Of a stretch of DNA of 64,000 bases, positions 33,128 to 44,424 are shown piece after piece. How positions within the stretch are numbered: position 1 is the first letter of the stretch; each line of letters opens with the position of its first letter. Source of the stretch: Adiantum capillus-veneris (Eukaryota > Streptophyta > Polypodiopsida > Polypodiales > Pteridaceae); the NCBI GenBank assembly GCA_014529385.2, contig CM043945.1, positions 92,062,112 to 92,126,111 of the forward strand, written 5' to 3'. The notes below the pieces were generated by a model that saw nothing but the letters and a program-made list of their open reading frames with translations, did no database searches and was not told where the DNA came from. Position numbers and translations under genes: made by a program.

Positions 33128-34657
33128 GTGCAAATGAAGGACTCAGGGAATTGGCAATTGGTCATGCAGTCAGAGATGACAGCTCTGCATAAAAACCAGA
33201 CATGGAAGCTAGTTAAATTACCACGGGGCAAAAAGGCTCTACCATGTAAATGGGTTTACAGGTATAAGATCACCGCTCATGATAGTCAGCCAAAGTACAA
33301 AGCAAGGCTTGTTGCCAAGGGCTTTAAGCAAGAACAAGGCATTGACTTTGATGAAGTCTTCTCTCCGGTGGTCAAGATGACTACATTGAGATGCTTTCTT
33401 GCATTGGTTGCCATATTAGATTTGGTGTTGCACCAAATGGATGTCAAGACAGCGTTCTTGCATGGTGATTTAGATGTGGAAATTTACATGCAGCAGCCAG
33501 AAGGGTTTGTTGAGAAAGGCAAGGAAGATTGGGTATGCCAGTTGTTAAAGAGTCTTTATGGCTTAAAACAATCACCGAGGGCATGGTACCATAAATTCCA
33601 CAAGTTTATGCTTTCTCAAGGCTACAAACGTAGTGAGTTCGATCACTGTCTATATACAAAGAAGGCTAAGGATGGCAGTTGGCTGATCCTTATTTTGTAT
33701 GTGGATGACATGTTGATTGCTGGCAAGCACTTGGAAGAAATTTCATCTTTGAAGTCAAAGATGGCAAAATCGTTTGACTTGAAAGACATGGGTGAGGCAA
33801 GTCATATACTTGGTATGCGCATTGAGAGAGACAGATCAAAGAAGTTGATTTGGTTATCTCAAACAGAGTATATTGACAAGGTTTTGCAACGTTTCAATAT
33901 GGAGAAGGGAAAGGCATTGAGTGTTCCATTGCCACCATATGTGAAACTTAGCAAACAAGATTGTCCTGTGTCTGAGGAAGAACAGGCTGAAATGGATAAG
34001 ATTCCATATGCGTCTGCAGTGGGTAGTTTGATGTATGCAATGATTGCTACTCACCCAGACATTGCATTTGCATTGGGAGTAGTAAGTCGATACATGTCAA
34101 ACCCAGGCAAGAAACATTGGGAGGCAGTGAAAGGAATATTGAGATACCTGAAAGCTACAAAGAGTATGCGTATATGCTATGGGAGTCAGGAGCTAAGTGT
34201 AAAGGGTTTTACAGACTCAGATTATGCAGGTGACTTAGATAACCGAAGGTCTACGTCAGGGTATGTCTTTACATTGGCTGGTGGAGCAGTATCATGGCGT
34301 TCTAGATTACAAGATTGTGTTACTCAGTCTACTACAAAGGCTGAATATGTTGCAGCATCAGAGGCATGCAAAGAATCAATTTGGCTTAATCGACTAGTAA
34401 CAGATTTGGGAATCAAAGAAGAGATGCCTGTGTTATATTGTGATAGTCAAAGTGCTATACAATTGGCTCGCAATCCAGTTTATCACTCAAAGACAAAGCA
34501 TGTGGATGTGAAGTATCATTTCATCAGGGAAATGCTCGAGGATAAGCAACTTCATCTTGTCAAAGTTCACACCACAGAAAATCCTGCTGATCTACTTACA
34601 AAAGGACTTCCCTCAGAGAGCTTTGCGCATTTTCGCAAGCAGTTAGGTGTAGGGTAG
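33128..34657 (+). pseudogene. Copia polyprotein, second part: reverse transcriptase and RNase H
   Basis: This is in the same frame as the integrase segment, separated only by the TAA at 33110-33112. RT landmarks are WKLVKLPRGKKALPCKWVYR, KARLVAKGF, QMDVKTAFLHGDL, SLYGLKQSPRAWY and the catalytic YVDD (about 33698). RNase H landmarks are FTDSDYAGD, STTKAEYVAASEA, YCDSQSAIQLARNPVYH and TKHVDVKYHFIRE. It ends TTENPADLLTKGLP shortly before the polypurine tract. The block itself is uninterrupted for 509 codons. It would be made only by read-through of the stop, so no product is expected. Confidence 0.95.
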
Positions 34658-34734
34658 TACATCACTTCTCTACATCTCTTGTATATTAGCTTGTATAGTA
34701 GCTTCTCTCACACTTAAAGTACCACATTGGACTT

Positions 34735-34746
34735 TAAGTGGGAGGT
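34735..34746 (+). other. Polypurine tract of the copia element
   Basis: TAAGTGGGAGGT lies immediately before the 3' LTR. The nested copia element at 43026 has nearly the same tract. Confidence 0.85.
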
Positions 34747-34938
34747 TGTTGGGGTATAAAGCCCAATGTGGTCGCCCAGGTAAGTGGGCGGGCCGCCAGG
34801 TATGTACACATGTTCTTTTGTAAAAACCTAATAAGAACTCACTATGCTCTACACATTACAGTAGAGAGACTTCACCATATCGTCGTGCTCTTCTTCTCGC
34901 ACTCTCTTTCACGTCGCACTTCCGCTCGTACTCCTTCA
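34747..34938 (+). repeat. 3' LTR of the copia element
   Basis: Same length as the 5' LTR with four substitutions by eye. Followed by the target duplicate ACTTG. Confidence 0.95.
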
Positions 34939-34943
34939 ACTTG

Positions 34944-35275
34944 GAGACTCCACTGGGTCTGCTTTTGAGTCCACTTTAAATGGGATCACAATAAGTTTAC
35001 TTTTAGTTTAATATGGGATCAGACAGTGGACATAGATTTGTTGCCTATTCCAGACCATCCATCCCTTCTGACATTGAAGTGCCAATCAAGAGTCATCCAT
35101 GTCTTCTTTGGATCAATTTGTGTGAGATCTTACCGAAGATCTCACACAAATGGTGCGTCTGAGGAGTAATGAGTGCGAGCAATGGTGCGTCCATAGCAAA
35201 CCATGCAACTCACAAGAAGATTTAGAAATTTTCTCATGTAGGAAAACAGAGTTTTTTTCGAAGTTTTTCATACAA
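34944..35275. other. Non-coding interval
   Basis: Includes a local inverted repeat around 35122-35150 (TGTGTGAGATCTTACC / GATCTCACACAAA). No gene seen. Confidence 0.45.
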
Positions 35276-35540
35276 TGCATAACATCATGAGCTTCTGCTC
35301 GAGAGGCACCGCATACCTAGCGAGGTACGATTGGGGGCAAGGGACCGCCGGCCCGATGCATAACATCATGAACTTCTGCTCGAGAGGCACCGCATACCTA
35401 GCTAGGTACGATTGGGGGCAAGGGACCACCGGCCCCGTGGGGGGCCGGCGGTCCCTTGCCCCCAATGGTACATACCTAGTGCCCCCAATCGTACCTAGCT
35501 AGGTATGCAGTGCCTCCCTCACAGAAGCTCATGATGTTGA
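35276..35540. repeat. Foldback element: duplicated left arm and inverted right arm
   Basis: Two direct units (35276 and 35357, period 81) share CATCATGA, CTTCTGCTCGAGAGGCACCG, then TACCTAG and GATTGGGGGCAAGGGACC. From about 35436 the complement returns (GGCCGGCGGTCCCTTGCCCC ... GAAGCTCATGATGTT), so unit and right arm form a long hairpin centred near 35438. The right arm has an extra internal copy of the GTACxTACCTAG-GCCCCCAAT piece. It could be a foldback transposon or a MITE that duplicated one arm. No clear target duplication found. Confidence 0.85.
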
Positions 35541-36034
35541 GGTATGTCACAATGTGGGAATTATTGTGAGAATTAATCCAAAACTTCTTGTGACTGAGAC
35601 CAGCTGGTTCAGCCGGTTCAGATGAGCCTGGCTGCAGAGCGAGCTCCTCTCACTTGCCTCTATGTTGATGTTCACAAGAAGTGGAGGCAGAAGTGTTATT
35701 TTGAATTCCAGCAGCAGCTATCTGCCGGGGGACTCGGCCATGTTCTCCTGAGTCTGGCAACGTAGACAACAAAACTCTTCCCCCGGCTCGTTTGAACCCA
35801 CCCAGCCTTGCATCATAACATCATAGTACTCTCTCCGTCTTCTCTATACATCAAAGGAGCCAATTATGCGAGGGAAGTATCCGTCCCTAATTTAGAGTCA
35901 AAAATTTGGAATCTCTTCTTTGTGTCCTTTTGTGATTTGCTAATAAGTGTTACTATTTAATGGGCCTTGAGTGTCTTTAATGCTTTACTAATATTTGACC
36001 CGCATAATTAGAAGTAAGGCTAACCTCTGTCACA
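35541..36034. other. Non-coding interval
   Basis: No recognised feature; short ORFs only. Confidence 0.45.
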
Positions 36035-36042
36035 CTCTCATC

Positions 36043-36237
36043 TAGTGCTCGAAAAAAACCTAGGTTACTGTAATCCCACCTATAAATTTTGAGGTTTACC
36101 TCTAAACTTAGAACCTGAAGGTGAGAAAACCTAAAGAATTCAGTGTAAAAACCTTCAAATTTAATCAATTTATCTTTAAAATTTCTCATACAAATGTTTG
36201 CAAGTTTTTGGAGTAATTTATTTATTTTTTAGCACTG
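36043..36237. mobile_element. hAT-type MITE, copy 2
   Basis: Left end TAGTGCTCGAAAAAAACC and reverse-complemented right end CAGTGCTAAAAAATAAA. The interior is similar to 5995-6230 but in inverse orientation (TTTTCTCACCTTCAGG when reversed, against TTTTCTCACCTTCAAC). Flanks CTCTCATC (36035-36042) and CTCTCCTC (36238-36245) match at 7 of 8 bases, fitting an old 8-base target duplication. Confidence 0.7.
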
Positions 36238-36245
36238 CTCTCCTC

Positions 36246-37043
<798 letters not shown>

Positions 37044-37260
37044 AATTATTGTCCACGGAGGTCGGATATAACCTATGGGACCGAGAACAAAACAATACAA
37101 AGTTCCTTATGAGTGAAGAGGTTATTGGATACACCTCAGTTAAGGATTGAGGTTCTAGCGAAGGGTTGTAAAGGGAAGATAAAATGAAACGAACAAAACC
37201 TACGGAGGGGTAGGTGAGGGGGGAGCTACTTTAAAAGTTTGAAACTCTTGGATAATGTCT

Positions 37261-37911
37261 TTACCTCCTCGATGAACTGTCCCTATTTCCTTGATGTGCG
37301 TGCTTCTTGCATCTTATGAAGATCTGTTTTCCTTTGTTTGAGTTGGATGTGTGTAAGATCTTCTGCAAACCAAATTTTTGGTGTCCTTGAGAAGCCTTCA
37401 ATTGCCCAAGGAGTTTGATTCGATCCACCTCAGTCTTGAAAGTGAGAATTGCATGGTTGGTGCGATGTTCGTGTGTAAGGGAGGTGATTGTGGCTTGGTC
37501 CCATTGTACCATGTGGGCTATTGTTTGGATGCGAGAAAAGGCCTCGTGGAACTTGAGATCCCCCTCCCCTTTCCAATCACTCGGAAGCCCACCGATGCGA
37601 ACATTGAGGGCGATAACCTCTTGGCGTTGTCGTTCGTGTAGCATGGACGCCACATGATCTTCAACCTTGCAGTAGTTGATATCCTGTACTTGGATTTTGA
37701 CCTCCTTTGTGAGGGTGGACTCTACTTCCACCTTTGTGTTATTGAGCATGATTTCCACATGTTCCATCTCTTCCTCTTTGCGGTTTTCCACTGTGGTAAG
37801 CCAAGCTTCGATGGCGATGATTCTATGCTTAAGCTCCTCATTCTCCTTGCGAAGTTTCTTGACTTTACTTTGAAGGTGTGCTATGCTATCAGTCTTTGGG
37901 GGTGTTTCCAC
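37261..37911 (-). CDS. LINE ORF1-like protein (coiled coil plus RRM-like), uncertain
   Basis: A 216-residue frame from ATG 37911. Residues 10-60 form a strong heptad coiled coil (LQSKVKKLRKENEELKHRI). Residues 95-175 read VIALNVRIGGLPSDW, then FHEAFSRIQTIA, then NHAILTFKTEVDRIKLLGQL, resembling the RRM-like domain of L1-type LINE ORF1 proteins, which coat LINE RNA. The tail is basic (CKKHAHQGNRDSSSRR). No endonuclease or RT frame follows downstream at 37260-37041, so if this is a LINE it has lost ORF2 or been cut. It could instead be an unrelated host protein. It is uninterrupted, which is unusual for a relic here. Confidence 0.45.
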   Translation of the reverse strand: METPPKTDSIAHLQSKVKKLRKENEELKHRIIAIEAWLTTVENRKEEEMEHVEIMLNNTKVEVESTLTKEVKIQVQDINYCKVEDHVASMLHERQRQEVIALNVRIGGLPSDWKGEGDLKFHEAFSRIQTIAHMVQWDQATITSLTHEHRTNHAILTFKTEVDRIKLLGQLKASQGHQKFGLQKILHTSNSNKGKQIFIRCKKHAHQGNRDSSSRR

Positions 37912-37979
37912 AACCGCAGAAACTGTAGGCTTGCCTTAGGATGAGACCTGAGTGGCCATGGCAGACAGGCTTCCTATAT

Positions 37980-38420
37980 GGGGACGCTGAGCAGCCGTGC
38001 AAGAGAGTCATCTTGAGAGTAGCTCGAGCAGAGTCGAGATCAATGCTCAAGGCAAGTCTCTAAGGAAGCTCGGGCAAAGTCGAAGTTGGGCTAGTGAGAG
38101 AGAGTCGTGTGTGAGCAAAGTTGCATAGCCGTGTTTGATTAGAGTCGCATGGACACGGCTTTGCTTGCAGGGATTGTGTGTTGTTCGAACAGATTCATGC
38201 GGGTAGTAGCTCGAACAGATTTGTGTGGGTAGTAGCTCGCTAGTTGTTGGCAGTAGCTCAAACAAATTTGTGTGGACAATAGCTCAAATAGAGTTTGTGT
38301 GTTTCTTGAACAAAGTTGCGTGAGTAGGGCTCACGATTGTTGGAAACTTGAGCAGAGTCGTGTGGATAACATCACGAACAGAGTCATGTGGGTAGTAGCT
38401 CCAACAGGATAAGGTGGATA
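37980..38420. repeat. Degenerate minisatellite (AGTAGCTCGAACAGA-type units)
   Basis: Repeated variants of GTGGGTAGTAGCTCGAACAG at irregular spacing of roughly 30-40 bases. Their translation is not meaningful. Confidence 0.7.
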
Positions 38421-38541
38421 GGGCGTTTCTGGTTGAGAGGGAGAGCAAGGCTTGTGTTGATGCCCCCCCACAGGGCAGCCCCTCACCCAAGGGGAGGTTG
38501 AGGATGAAGCGACGAGAGGAGGTGAGGGTTGCAGAGAAGGT

Positions 38542-38596
<55 letters not shown>
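38542..38596. repeat. (AG)n microsatellite
   Basis: About 27 AG units next to the 88-base duplication. Confidence 0.98.
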
Positions 38597-38601
<5 letters not shown>

Positions 38602-38612
38602 AGGGAAGGGAG

Positions 38613-38796
38613 TGCAGAATTGTAGAGCTTGTGTAATGAGAGGTAGTGTTGTAACTTGGTAGGTGGAACCAAACCCAATCACAAAATTTAAGGCTGAGTG
38701 TGCAAACTTGTAGAGCTTGTGTAATGAGAGGTAGTTGTTGTAACTTGGTATGTGGAACCAAACCTAGTCAAATTTTACAAAATTTAAAGCTAAATG
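38613..38796. repeat. 88-base tandem duplication
   Basis: Copy 1 at 38613-38700 and copy 2 at 38701-38796 share GTAGAGCTTGTGTAATGAGA, then TTGTAACTTGGTA and GTGGAACCAAACC. Confidence 0.92.
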
Positions 38797-39683
38797 TGCT
38801 TGCAAGAAGGAAATTAGAGCGTTCCCATCATTAACTCATCACCCCAACACAATAAAAAGAAAGTCGGAGATCCATGACTTTGGAGCATGAATTTTCATAC
38901 CAAGAAACCATTCTTTTAAATTCAAACCCCACCCTTCATCATCATCTCCATATCCTTACTAATATTTTGATGATGAATGATGATCTAAGAGAGTGACATT
39001 GAATCATGATAGCCTTAACCATACTATCATGATGGTTGAAGAGTTCAAACATCAAATAGCGAAGTTATGACAACTCGTAACAATCATATTACCACACTGC
39101 CATCAATTGCTAAAGCATGTTAATCTCTTAGATATAATCTATTGAATTCAAATATAAATACTTGAGCGTATCTTCTCATCCACACTTTGCACTTGAGTAG
39201 TGATCCAACTTAGCTCCCACTCCCTTTAATATGGGAGATAGTATTGGGTCATTTGGGAAGTCTTCACCATTGATGCATACTATACCCCTTGCATGTTAAA
39301 TAGGCTTAGCTTCATACCCTACTTGACTGCTCGGATTTTATCACATTCAAATTTGCTTTCCTCACAGCTACTTCATGGATGCTCAATTTTCACCCTCATC
39401 TCCATAATCCTCAAGCACCAAGAGTCATTAATCAACTTAGCATAAATCATTTGACATGTTTGATTTGGTCCCATAGGTCACATTATAACCTTGATGAGGA
39501 TAATACACTCTATCTTACACACACACACACACCCCTATGTATATATACACGTAAATATCTTTTGATCTCGTTGGCTCTGTGGGAGTCTCCTCTCTCTATG
39601 AGATCATCTCTCTTTGGCCCTATGGAAGAGGCGAATAACCTTATATATTTATATATTTTTCTCTAGTTGGCTACATGGGAGCA
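38797..39683. other. Non-coding interval
   Basis: Short ORFs only, a short ACAC run at 39518-39532. No recognised feature. Confidence 0.45.
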
Positions 39684-39684
39684 T

Positions 39685-39757
<73 letters not shown>

Positions 39758-39759
39758 CT

Positions 39760-39806
<47 letters not shown>

Positions 39807-39891
39807 GGTCCTCATTTTAAGTAACAGATCTTGAGTTTGACATATATGTGTACATGTATGTGTGTGTGTGTATGTATGTATGTAGTATGTG

Positions 39892-39930
<39 letters not shown>
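39684..39930. repeat. Microsatellite cluster (TC)n, (TG)n, (TA)n
   Basis: (TC)n with interruptions 39684-39790, (TG)n 39791-39806, mixed TGTA/TATG 39845-39900 and (TG)n 39901-39928. Confidence 0.96.
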
Positions 39931-39932
<2 letters not shown>

Positions 39933-40439
39933 ATATTTGTGCACACACACAGGTCTTGCTATCGGCTTTGATTAGTTAAACCATGCCATTTTCCCCCCCT
40001 TCCCCCCCCCAAAAAAAGACCTATCTCTTATAAGATTTAGGTTCCCCTATACCAAGAGCATACTAATACTTACTCACCCACATATTTAATTTAAGCCATA
40101 TACAATTGGAACATTGCACCATTTTCATATTTTCCCCCCCTTACCACTTTTATAAATAAAGGGTTGAAACACCTACCCTCCCAGGGTGGCTAGTTTGATC
40201 TAGCTTGTGGCTTTGTAGCTGGTTGCCTCTTATATAATTTTCATCCCCTTTTGACCTCATGAGAGTATACCCTTAAAATGAAGCATGGTAAGAAACCTAA
40301 AACCTGTTAGCTAAATGTGGCAGTTTAATGCCCCGTAAATTCATCTCATCCTATCGAGGACCCTTCACGCTCTTGCAGCCCTCTCTTCTTCTCTCCCTCT
40401 CCCCCTCTTCCACATTATCGGCACTCTGGTGTCTCAACT
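39931..40439. other. Non-coding interval with C runs
   Basis: Runs of C at about 39992-40009 and 40133-40140; no gene. Confidence 0.45.
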
Positions 40440-40616
40440 TGTTGGGTTTCAGGACCCGTGGCCGGAGCGCCCGTCCACTTATTCTTTGTTATGGTTATAA
40501 TGACAATAAGGAGAGTAAGAGTCAACTCTCTCACAAGATCCACCAAACACCAGTGTATGGTCATCCTCCCCTTACCCATCTCTCCTTCCCTTTGCACTCC
40601 CGGATCTAGTCTATCA
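40440..40616 (+). repeat. Probable 5' LTR of the old copia element
   Basis: Begins TGTTGGGTTTCAGGACCC, like the other copia LTRs here, ends CTATCA, and is 177 bases. The partner LTR is missing, so the start rests on similarity of pattern and size. Confidence 0.6.
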
Positions 40617-40618
40617 AG

Positions 40619-40630
40619 TGGTATCAGAGC
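40619..40630 (+). other. Primer-binding site (TGGTATCAGAGC)
   Basis: Lies two bases after the inferred LTR end; identical to the site at 30452. Confidence 0.88.
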
Positions 40631-41220
40631 TCAAGGCACCCGACCCCAAGCCCCGGCTAACCGCGCACACAACGACCCCTACCAAAGCATTGAAATCCCT
40701 AAAAGCTCTTGGAAGCTCTGCAGAATTGGGCCTTAGAGTAGGCAGTTGAGCAAAATCGGGCAAGGAGAACTAGCTTACTAGATTTGGGCTATGTGGTGCA
40801 ATTTAGAGGCAAGAAGAGCTCAACAAAGCAAGGATGTTTTGGCGAGCTCTACAGGACAATCAAGAGAAGCAAACGAGGAGAGAATGCTGAAAGCATAACT
40901 AAGGCAGCAAGTTGTGGTTGGAACAGGTCAACATAGCAGTTTGAGAGCTATTGTAGCAAGTCAAGGGGAGCTAAGAATTGGAGAGGAAATCGAGCAAGGC
41001 CTTGCTCTAAGTAATAGCTTAGAGAGCAAATCAATGTAGCATTGCAAGACTAAAGCAGGTTACAGGTTACAGGGGGCTTTTGAGATCGTTTATAGACAGA
41101 TTCTTTAGGTTTTCAGACGCTTACAGGCACATCGCTTTCATAGGCAATTTGACAGTCTTTTCGACAACAGTTTCTCTGTGGACTTGATGATGAAATGAAT
41201 GACATTTTCTTGCGAGTTTC

Positions 41221-42834
41221 TTGCTATGTTCGCTACCATCGCCATGGGATACCTTCAACACAACCATAAGCAATTCTGCACCCAATGGAAAGCTAAACTT
41301 CAACGCTGTTGTTGGTATGTTACTCATTGAGGAGATTCAACGTCAATATCTTGATGCGAGTGGGCATGGTGATGCATATGTGGCTAGTGGAAATCTTAAC
41401 AAGCACAGGTAGTGTGGCCGTAGCCGCGATCATTCTCAAGATCGCAAGCAAGTTAGTACAGCAAGAGTCACGACAAAGACATGCAAAATCTAGAGTGTAC
41501 TATTGCCATAAAAAGGGACACTTGAAGAAATATTTCTGCATGATAAAGGCAAGGAAAAAGTGAAGTCTGACAAACCTAAACGCAACGTGAAAATTGAAGA
41601 GCTTAATGTGGTTGAGTACCCAACCATTGAGACAGTTTTTGACATGCCAAATGATGTGTTGATTTTCATACTAGATTTGAGTCATGATGGATTGTTAGCT
41701 CATGAAGAGTGTTATGGGCATAATTGGATTGTGGACTCATGTGCTAGCTTTCATGTGACTCCTCACAAGGAGTGGTTTTCTACATACACTTCCACACATG
41801 GCACGATGAAGCTTGACAATTCTTATGAGCTTGATATATGCGGTGTGGGAAGCATCAAGTTTTATATATGTATAATGACACTGAGTTTATGCTGCACAAT
41901 GTCAGACATGTACCCAAATTAACAAAGAGTTTGATGTCAATTGGGATAGTTGGATGATTTGGGTTACACTACCATATTTGTGGTTCTTGGATTATCAAGA
42001 AGGGAAATCTATTCATGTTTAAAGGCCAAAAGTTTGGCTCATTGTACTCACTTTATGTCTCTTCTATAAAAGATAATTTTATTTGTGTAGCCAAGATACC
42101 GTCTATAGAGCTATGGCGTAGCCGGCTAGGACATATGAGTCTTTTCAGCATTCTGGTTATATCCCTGTGCTACATTACTCTAGCTTCTCTTTATGTAAGC
42201 ATTGTATCTATGGAAAACAGACTAGGTTGACATCAACGCCTTTGGACAAGGAGTTAGGGAGTCCTCTAGATCTCATTCATAGTGACTTGTGCAGACCTAT
42301 GTCAGCCAAGTCCCTAGGAGGAGCTTTATACTTCCTAACATTCATAGACGACTCTACTAGAAAGGTGTGGGTTTATCTCTTGAAGTAGAAGAGCGATGCA
42401 TTTAGTGTATTTTAGAAGTTCTTAGCATTGGTATAGAACCAATCAAGTAAAAAGCTTAAAGCTTTGCACAGTGACAATGGAGGCGAATACATCTCCCCTG
42501 AGTTTAAGGACTTTTGCAGTAAAAGATGCACTAGAAGACATTTTACCACACCTTACACAACTGCCCAAAATGGTGTGGTTGAGAGAATGAATAAAACCAT
42601 TCAGGAATGGGTCACTTCTATGTTGTCTATGGCCAACTTACCTCACAAATTTTGGGGAGAAGCTATTACGATGGCTACTTGATCAATCGGTCACCTAGTA
42701 CATCATTAAAGTACGAGGTTCCACACGAGATGTGGATGGGCAAAGAGCCCAATTATTATAGATTACGTGTATTTGGATGTGAGGCATTCTCACATGTGCC
42801 AAAAGCGCTTAGAGAAAAGCTGGACTCCAAGTCA
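41221..42834 (+). pseudogene. Old copia polyprotein, first part: gag C-terminus, protease, integrase
   Basis: Frames in sequence: LCSLPSPWDTFNTTISNSAP and LNFNAVVGMLLIEE (end of the capsid, 41221-41412); a degraded knuckle YYCHKKGHLKKYFC (41309-41563); protease NWIVDSCASFHVTPHKEWF, with D-S-C for D-S-G (41560-41922); pre-integrase LWRSRLGHMS (42015-42230); integrase LIHSDLCRPM, FIDDSTRKVWVYLLK, HSDNGGEY, NGVVERMNKTIQE and RVFGCEAFSHVP. At least eight frame breaks or stops occur. The last codons before 42835 are cut by the nested element, whose target duplicate is 42830-42834. The first part of gag is missing, as in the copia element at 30258. Confidence 0.9.
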
Positions 42835-43025
42835 TGAAGGGGATCGGGGAGCACCACAGACGGAGAGTGAGAGAGAGAGAAGGAGACACACACACGATGT
42901 GGGTGGGGAGATTGTGAAGTGGCAACTCCCCCTATACAATATACTCACTATAAGTATAGGGTAACAGTGGGCGGGCGCCCATGACCTGGGCGACCGGTCA
43001 AGGCACATAGGCCTTAACCCCAACA
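42835..43025 (-). repeat. 3' LTR of the nested element
   Basis: Reads TGTTGGGGTTAAGGCC to CCCCTTCA on the minus strand, 191 bases. Confidence 0.94.
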
Positions 43026-43037
43026 ACCTCCCACTTA
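43026..43037 (-). other. Polypurine tract of the nested element
   Basis: TAAGTGGGAGGT on the minus strand, abutting the 3' LTR; the same tract as in the copia element at 34735. Confidence 0.85.
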
Positions 43038-43283
43038 AAGGCCAATGTGCCTTTAAGCAAGATCTACTAGTGTACAACTAATAGAAGGTGAGATATTCTC
43101 TCAACCTATGCCCACTGACTCTCGATGAGCTAGTGCATCCGGCTCTACTGATAGACAAACATCCCGCTACGGAAGCCACACAGAGCTAGCTCCAAGCTCT
43201 ATAGCTCCAAGCTCTGCAAAGAGTCTACAAGAGCTCATGCACTCCTGCAAGTATCGGTCCAATACCTGCAAACCTCCCCTATG

Positions 43284-44348
43284 CTATATGCCAAGATCAG
43301 TCATCGAACAACTAATCAACCTTGCTGCAAATGCTCCCACTGCTGCTGCTATGTCGGGCCTCGAGATCAGCATCTCGTACATGAGGACACCGAACGTTGA
43401 TGCAACCCTGGCAACCTCTGCCACCTCCAACTCAGAACTCAACTCATGGCAATCCTGTCCCCTATCATAGAGACCATGGCACTCTAACTCCGAGCTCTGG
43501 AGTGACTCCTCATGCCCACCACATATCACATGTGTACCAAGAGTATCCATTTGTCCGGAATCTGCATCAAGCTCTGGCATAAGCATATCAAGAAATGACT
43601 CCACAATAGCCGACATCTCAGCATCCAAGTGAGTCATCTCTGTCATCACCTCTGATGACTCATCCTGTTGTGACTCACTAGAGCTGTCCCGCTCTACCTG
43701 TGCATCCGTAGACACAACTTGCACAACAAGGTCACTGCTCTGCACTCCATGCAAAGAAACCTGCAACCCACAAGCAAAAGAGACTCGCGTGCTCTCTCTC
43801 TCTCTACCTGGCGGCATGATCACAGAGACAACACCGTCTCTCCCGTGATCCACATGCAATGGGTAACTTGTACCACTCCTGGTACCTCTCGCAATCACTA
43901 GCGAACCCAAATGCATCACAAAATCTCGCTCTCATAGCGAAATTTGACATCCACAATCTCTAAGCTGACCAATCGAGATCAAACTCACTGTCAAATCTGG
44001 TACATAGCGCACATGTCGTAACAAGTAAGATGCACCACTCGGTAATGACAGTCTCACATCTCCTACACCTGCTATCGCATGCACCGATCCATCGGTCAAA
44101 CGTACACTGCCAAGCATCCCACTAGAATAGCTACAAAACCATTCACGATGCGGCGTGACATGAAACATAGCATCTGCGTCTAGCAACCACTGCGAAGGGA
44201 GTGCACTATCCACATGTATAGCATCTTGTGCATAGCTCGAGGTAAAAGTGACATCCCCATCACTAGTATACTCCGACACTACATCTGCCTCAACTGTCAA
44301 AGCAACTGAGTCCATGGCATCACTACATACATCTCTGAGCCCCGTCAC
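43284..44348 (-). pseudogene. Nested element: protease, acidic linker and RNase H scrap
   Basis: One frame with a single TGA at 43932-43934. The upper part gives protease: QWLLDADAMFHVTPHREWFC, with D-A-D in place of D-S-G, so it is probably inactive; then GVGDVRLSLPSG, LRHVRYVPDLTVSLISIGQL. After the stop come LVIARGTRSGTSYPL (pre-integrase head), then about 120 Ser/Glu/Asp-rich residues of unknown origin (SSSESQQDESSEVMTEMTHL), then GVLMYEMLISRPDIAAAVGA, which matches the segment between RT and RNase H (GSLMYAM..RPDIA..VG). So a deletion or replacement removed integrase and RT, and an acidic stretch sits at the join. Confidence 0.8.
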
Positions 44349-44424
44349 TAGTATACTCCGACACTACATCTGCCTCAACTGTCAAAGCAACTGAGTCCAT
44401 GGCATCACTACATACATCTCTGAG
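44255..44424 (-). repeat. 85-base tandem duplication at the gag-protease junction
   Basis: 44255-44339 and 44340-44424 are near-identical direct copies (CCCC[A/G]TCACTAGTATACTCC ... ATCTCTGAG). Eighty-five is not a multiple of three, so the duplication shifts protease out of the gag frame. Confidence 0.95.

Larger units (their letters stand above)
30258..34938 (+). mobile_element. Ty1/copia retrotransposon with both LTRs and target duplication
   Basis: Two 192-base LTRs (30258-30449 and 34747-34938), a TGGTATCAGAGC primer-binding site, gag zinc knuckle, protease, integrase, RT and RNase H in copia order, a polypurine tract, and a perfect 5-base target duplication ACTTG (30253-30257 and 34939-34943). 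The LTRs differ at 4 positions by eye (about 2%), so the insertion is fairly recent. One frameshift, one stop and loss of the N-terminal half of gag make it non-autonomous. Total length is 4681 bases. Confidence 0.96.

Noticed and set aside
42015-42230. Old copia frame as a functional gene
   Set aside because: Frames are short pieces separated by stops and shifts; the catalytic YVDD later reads stop-VDD.
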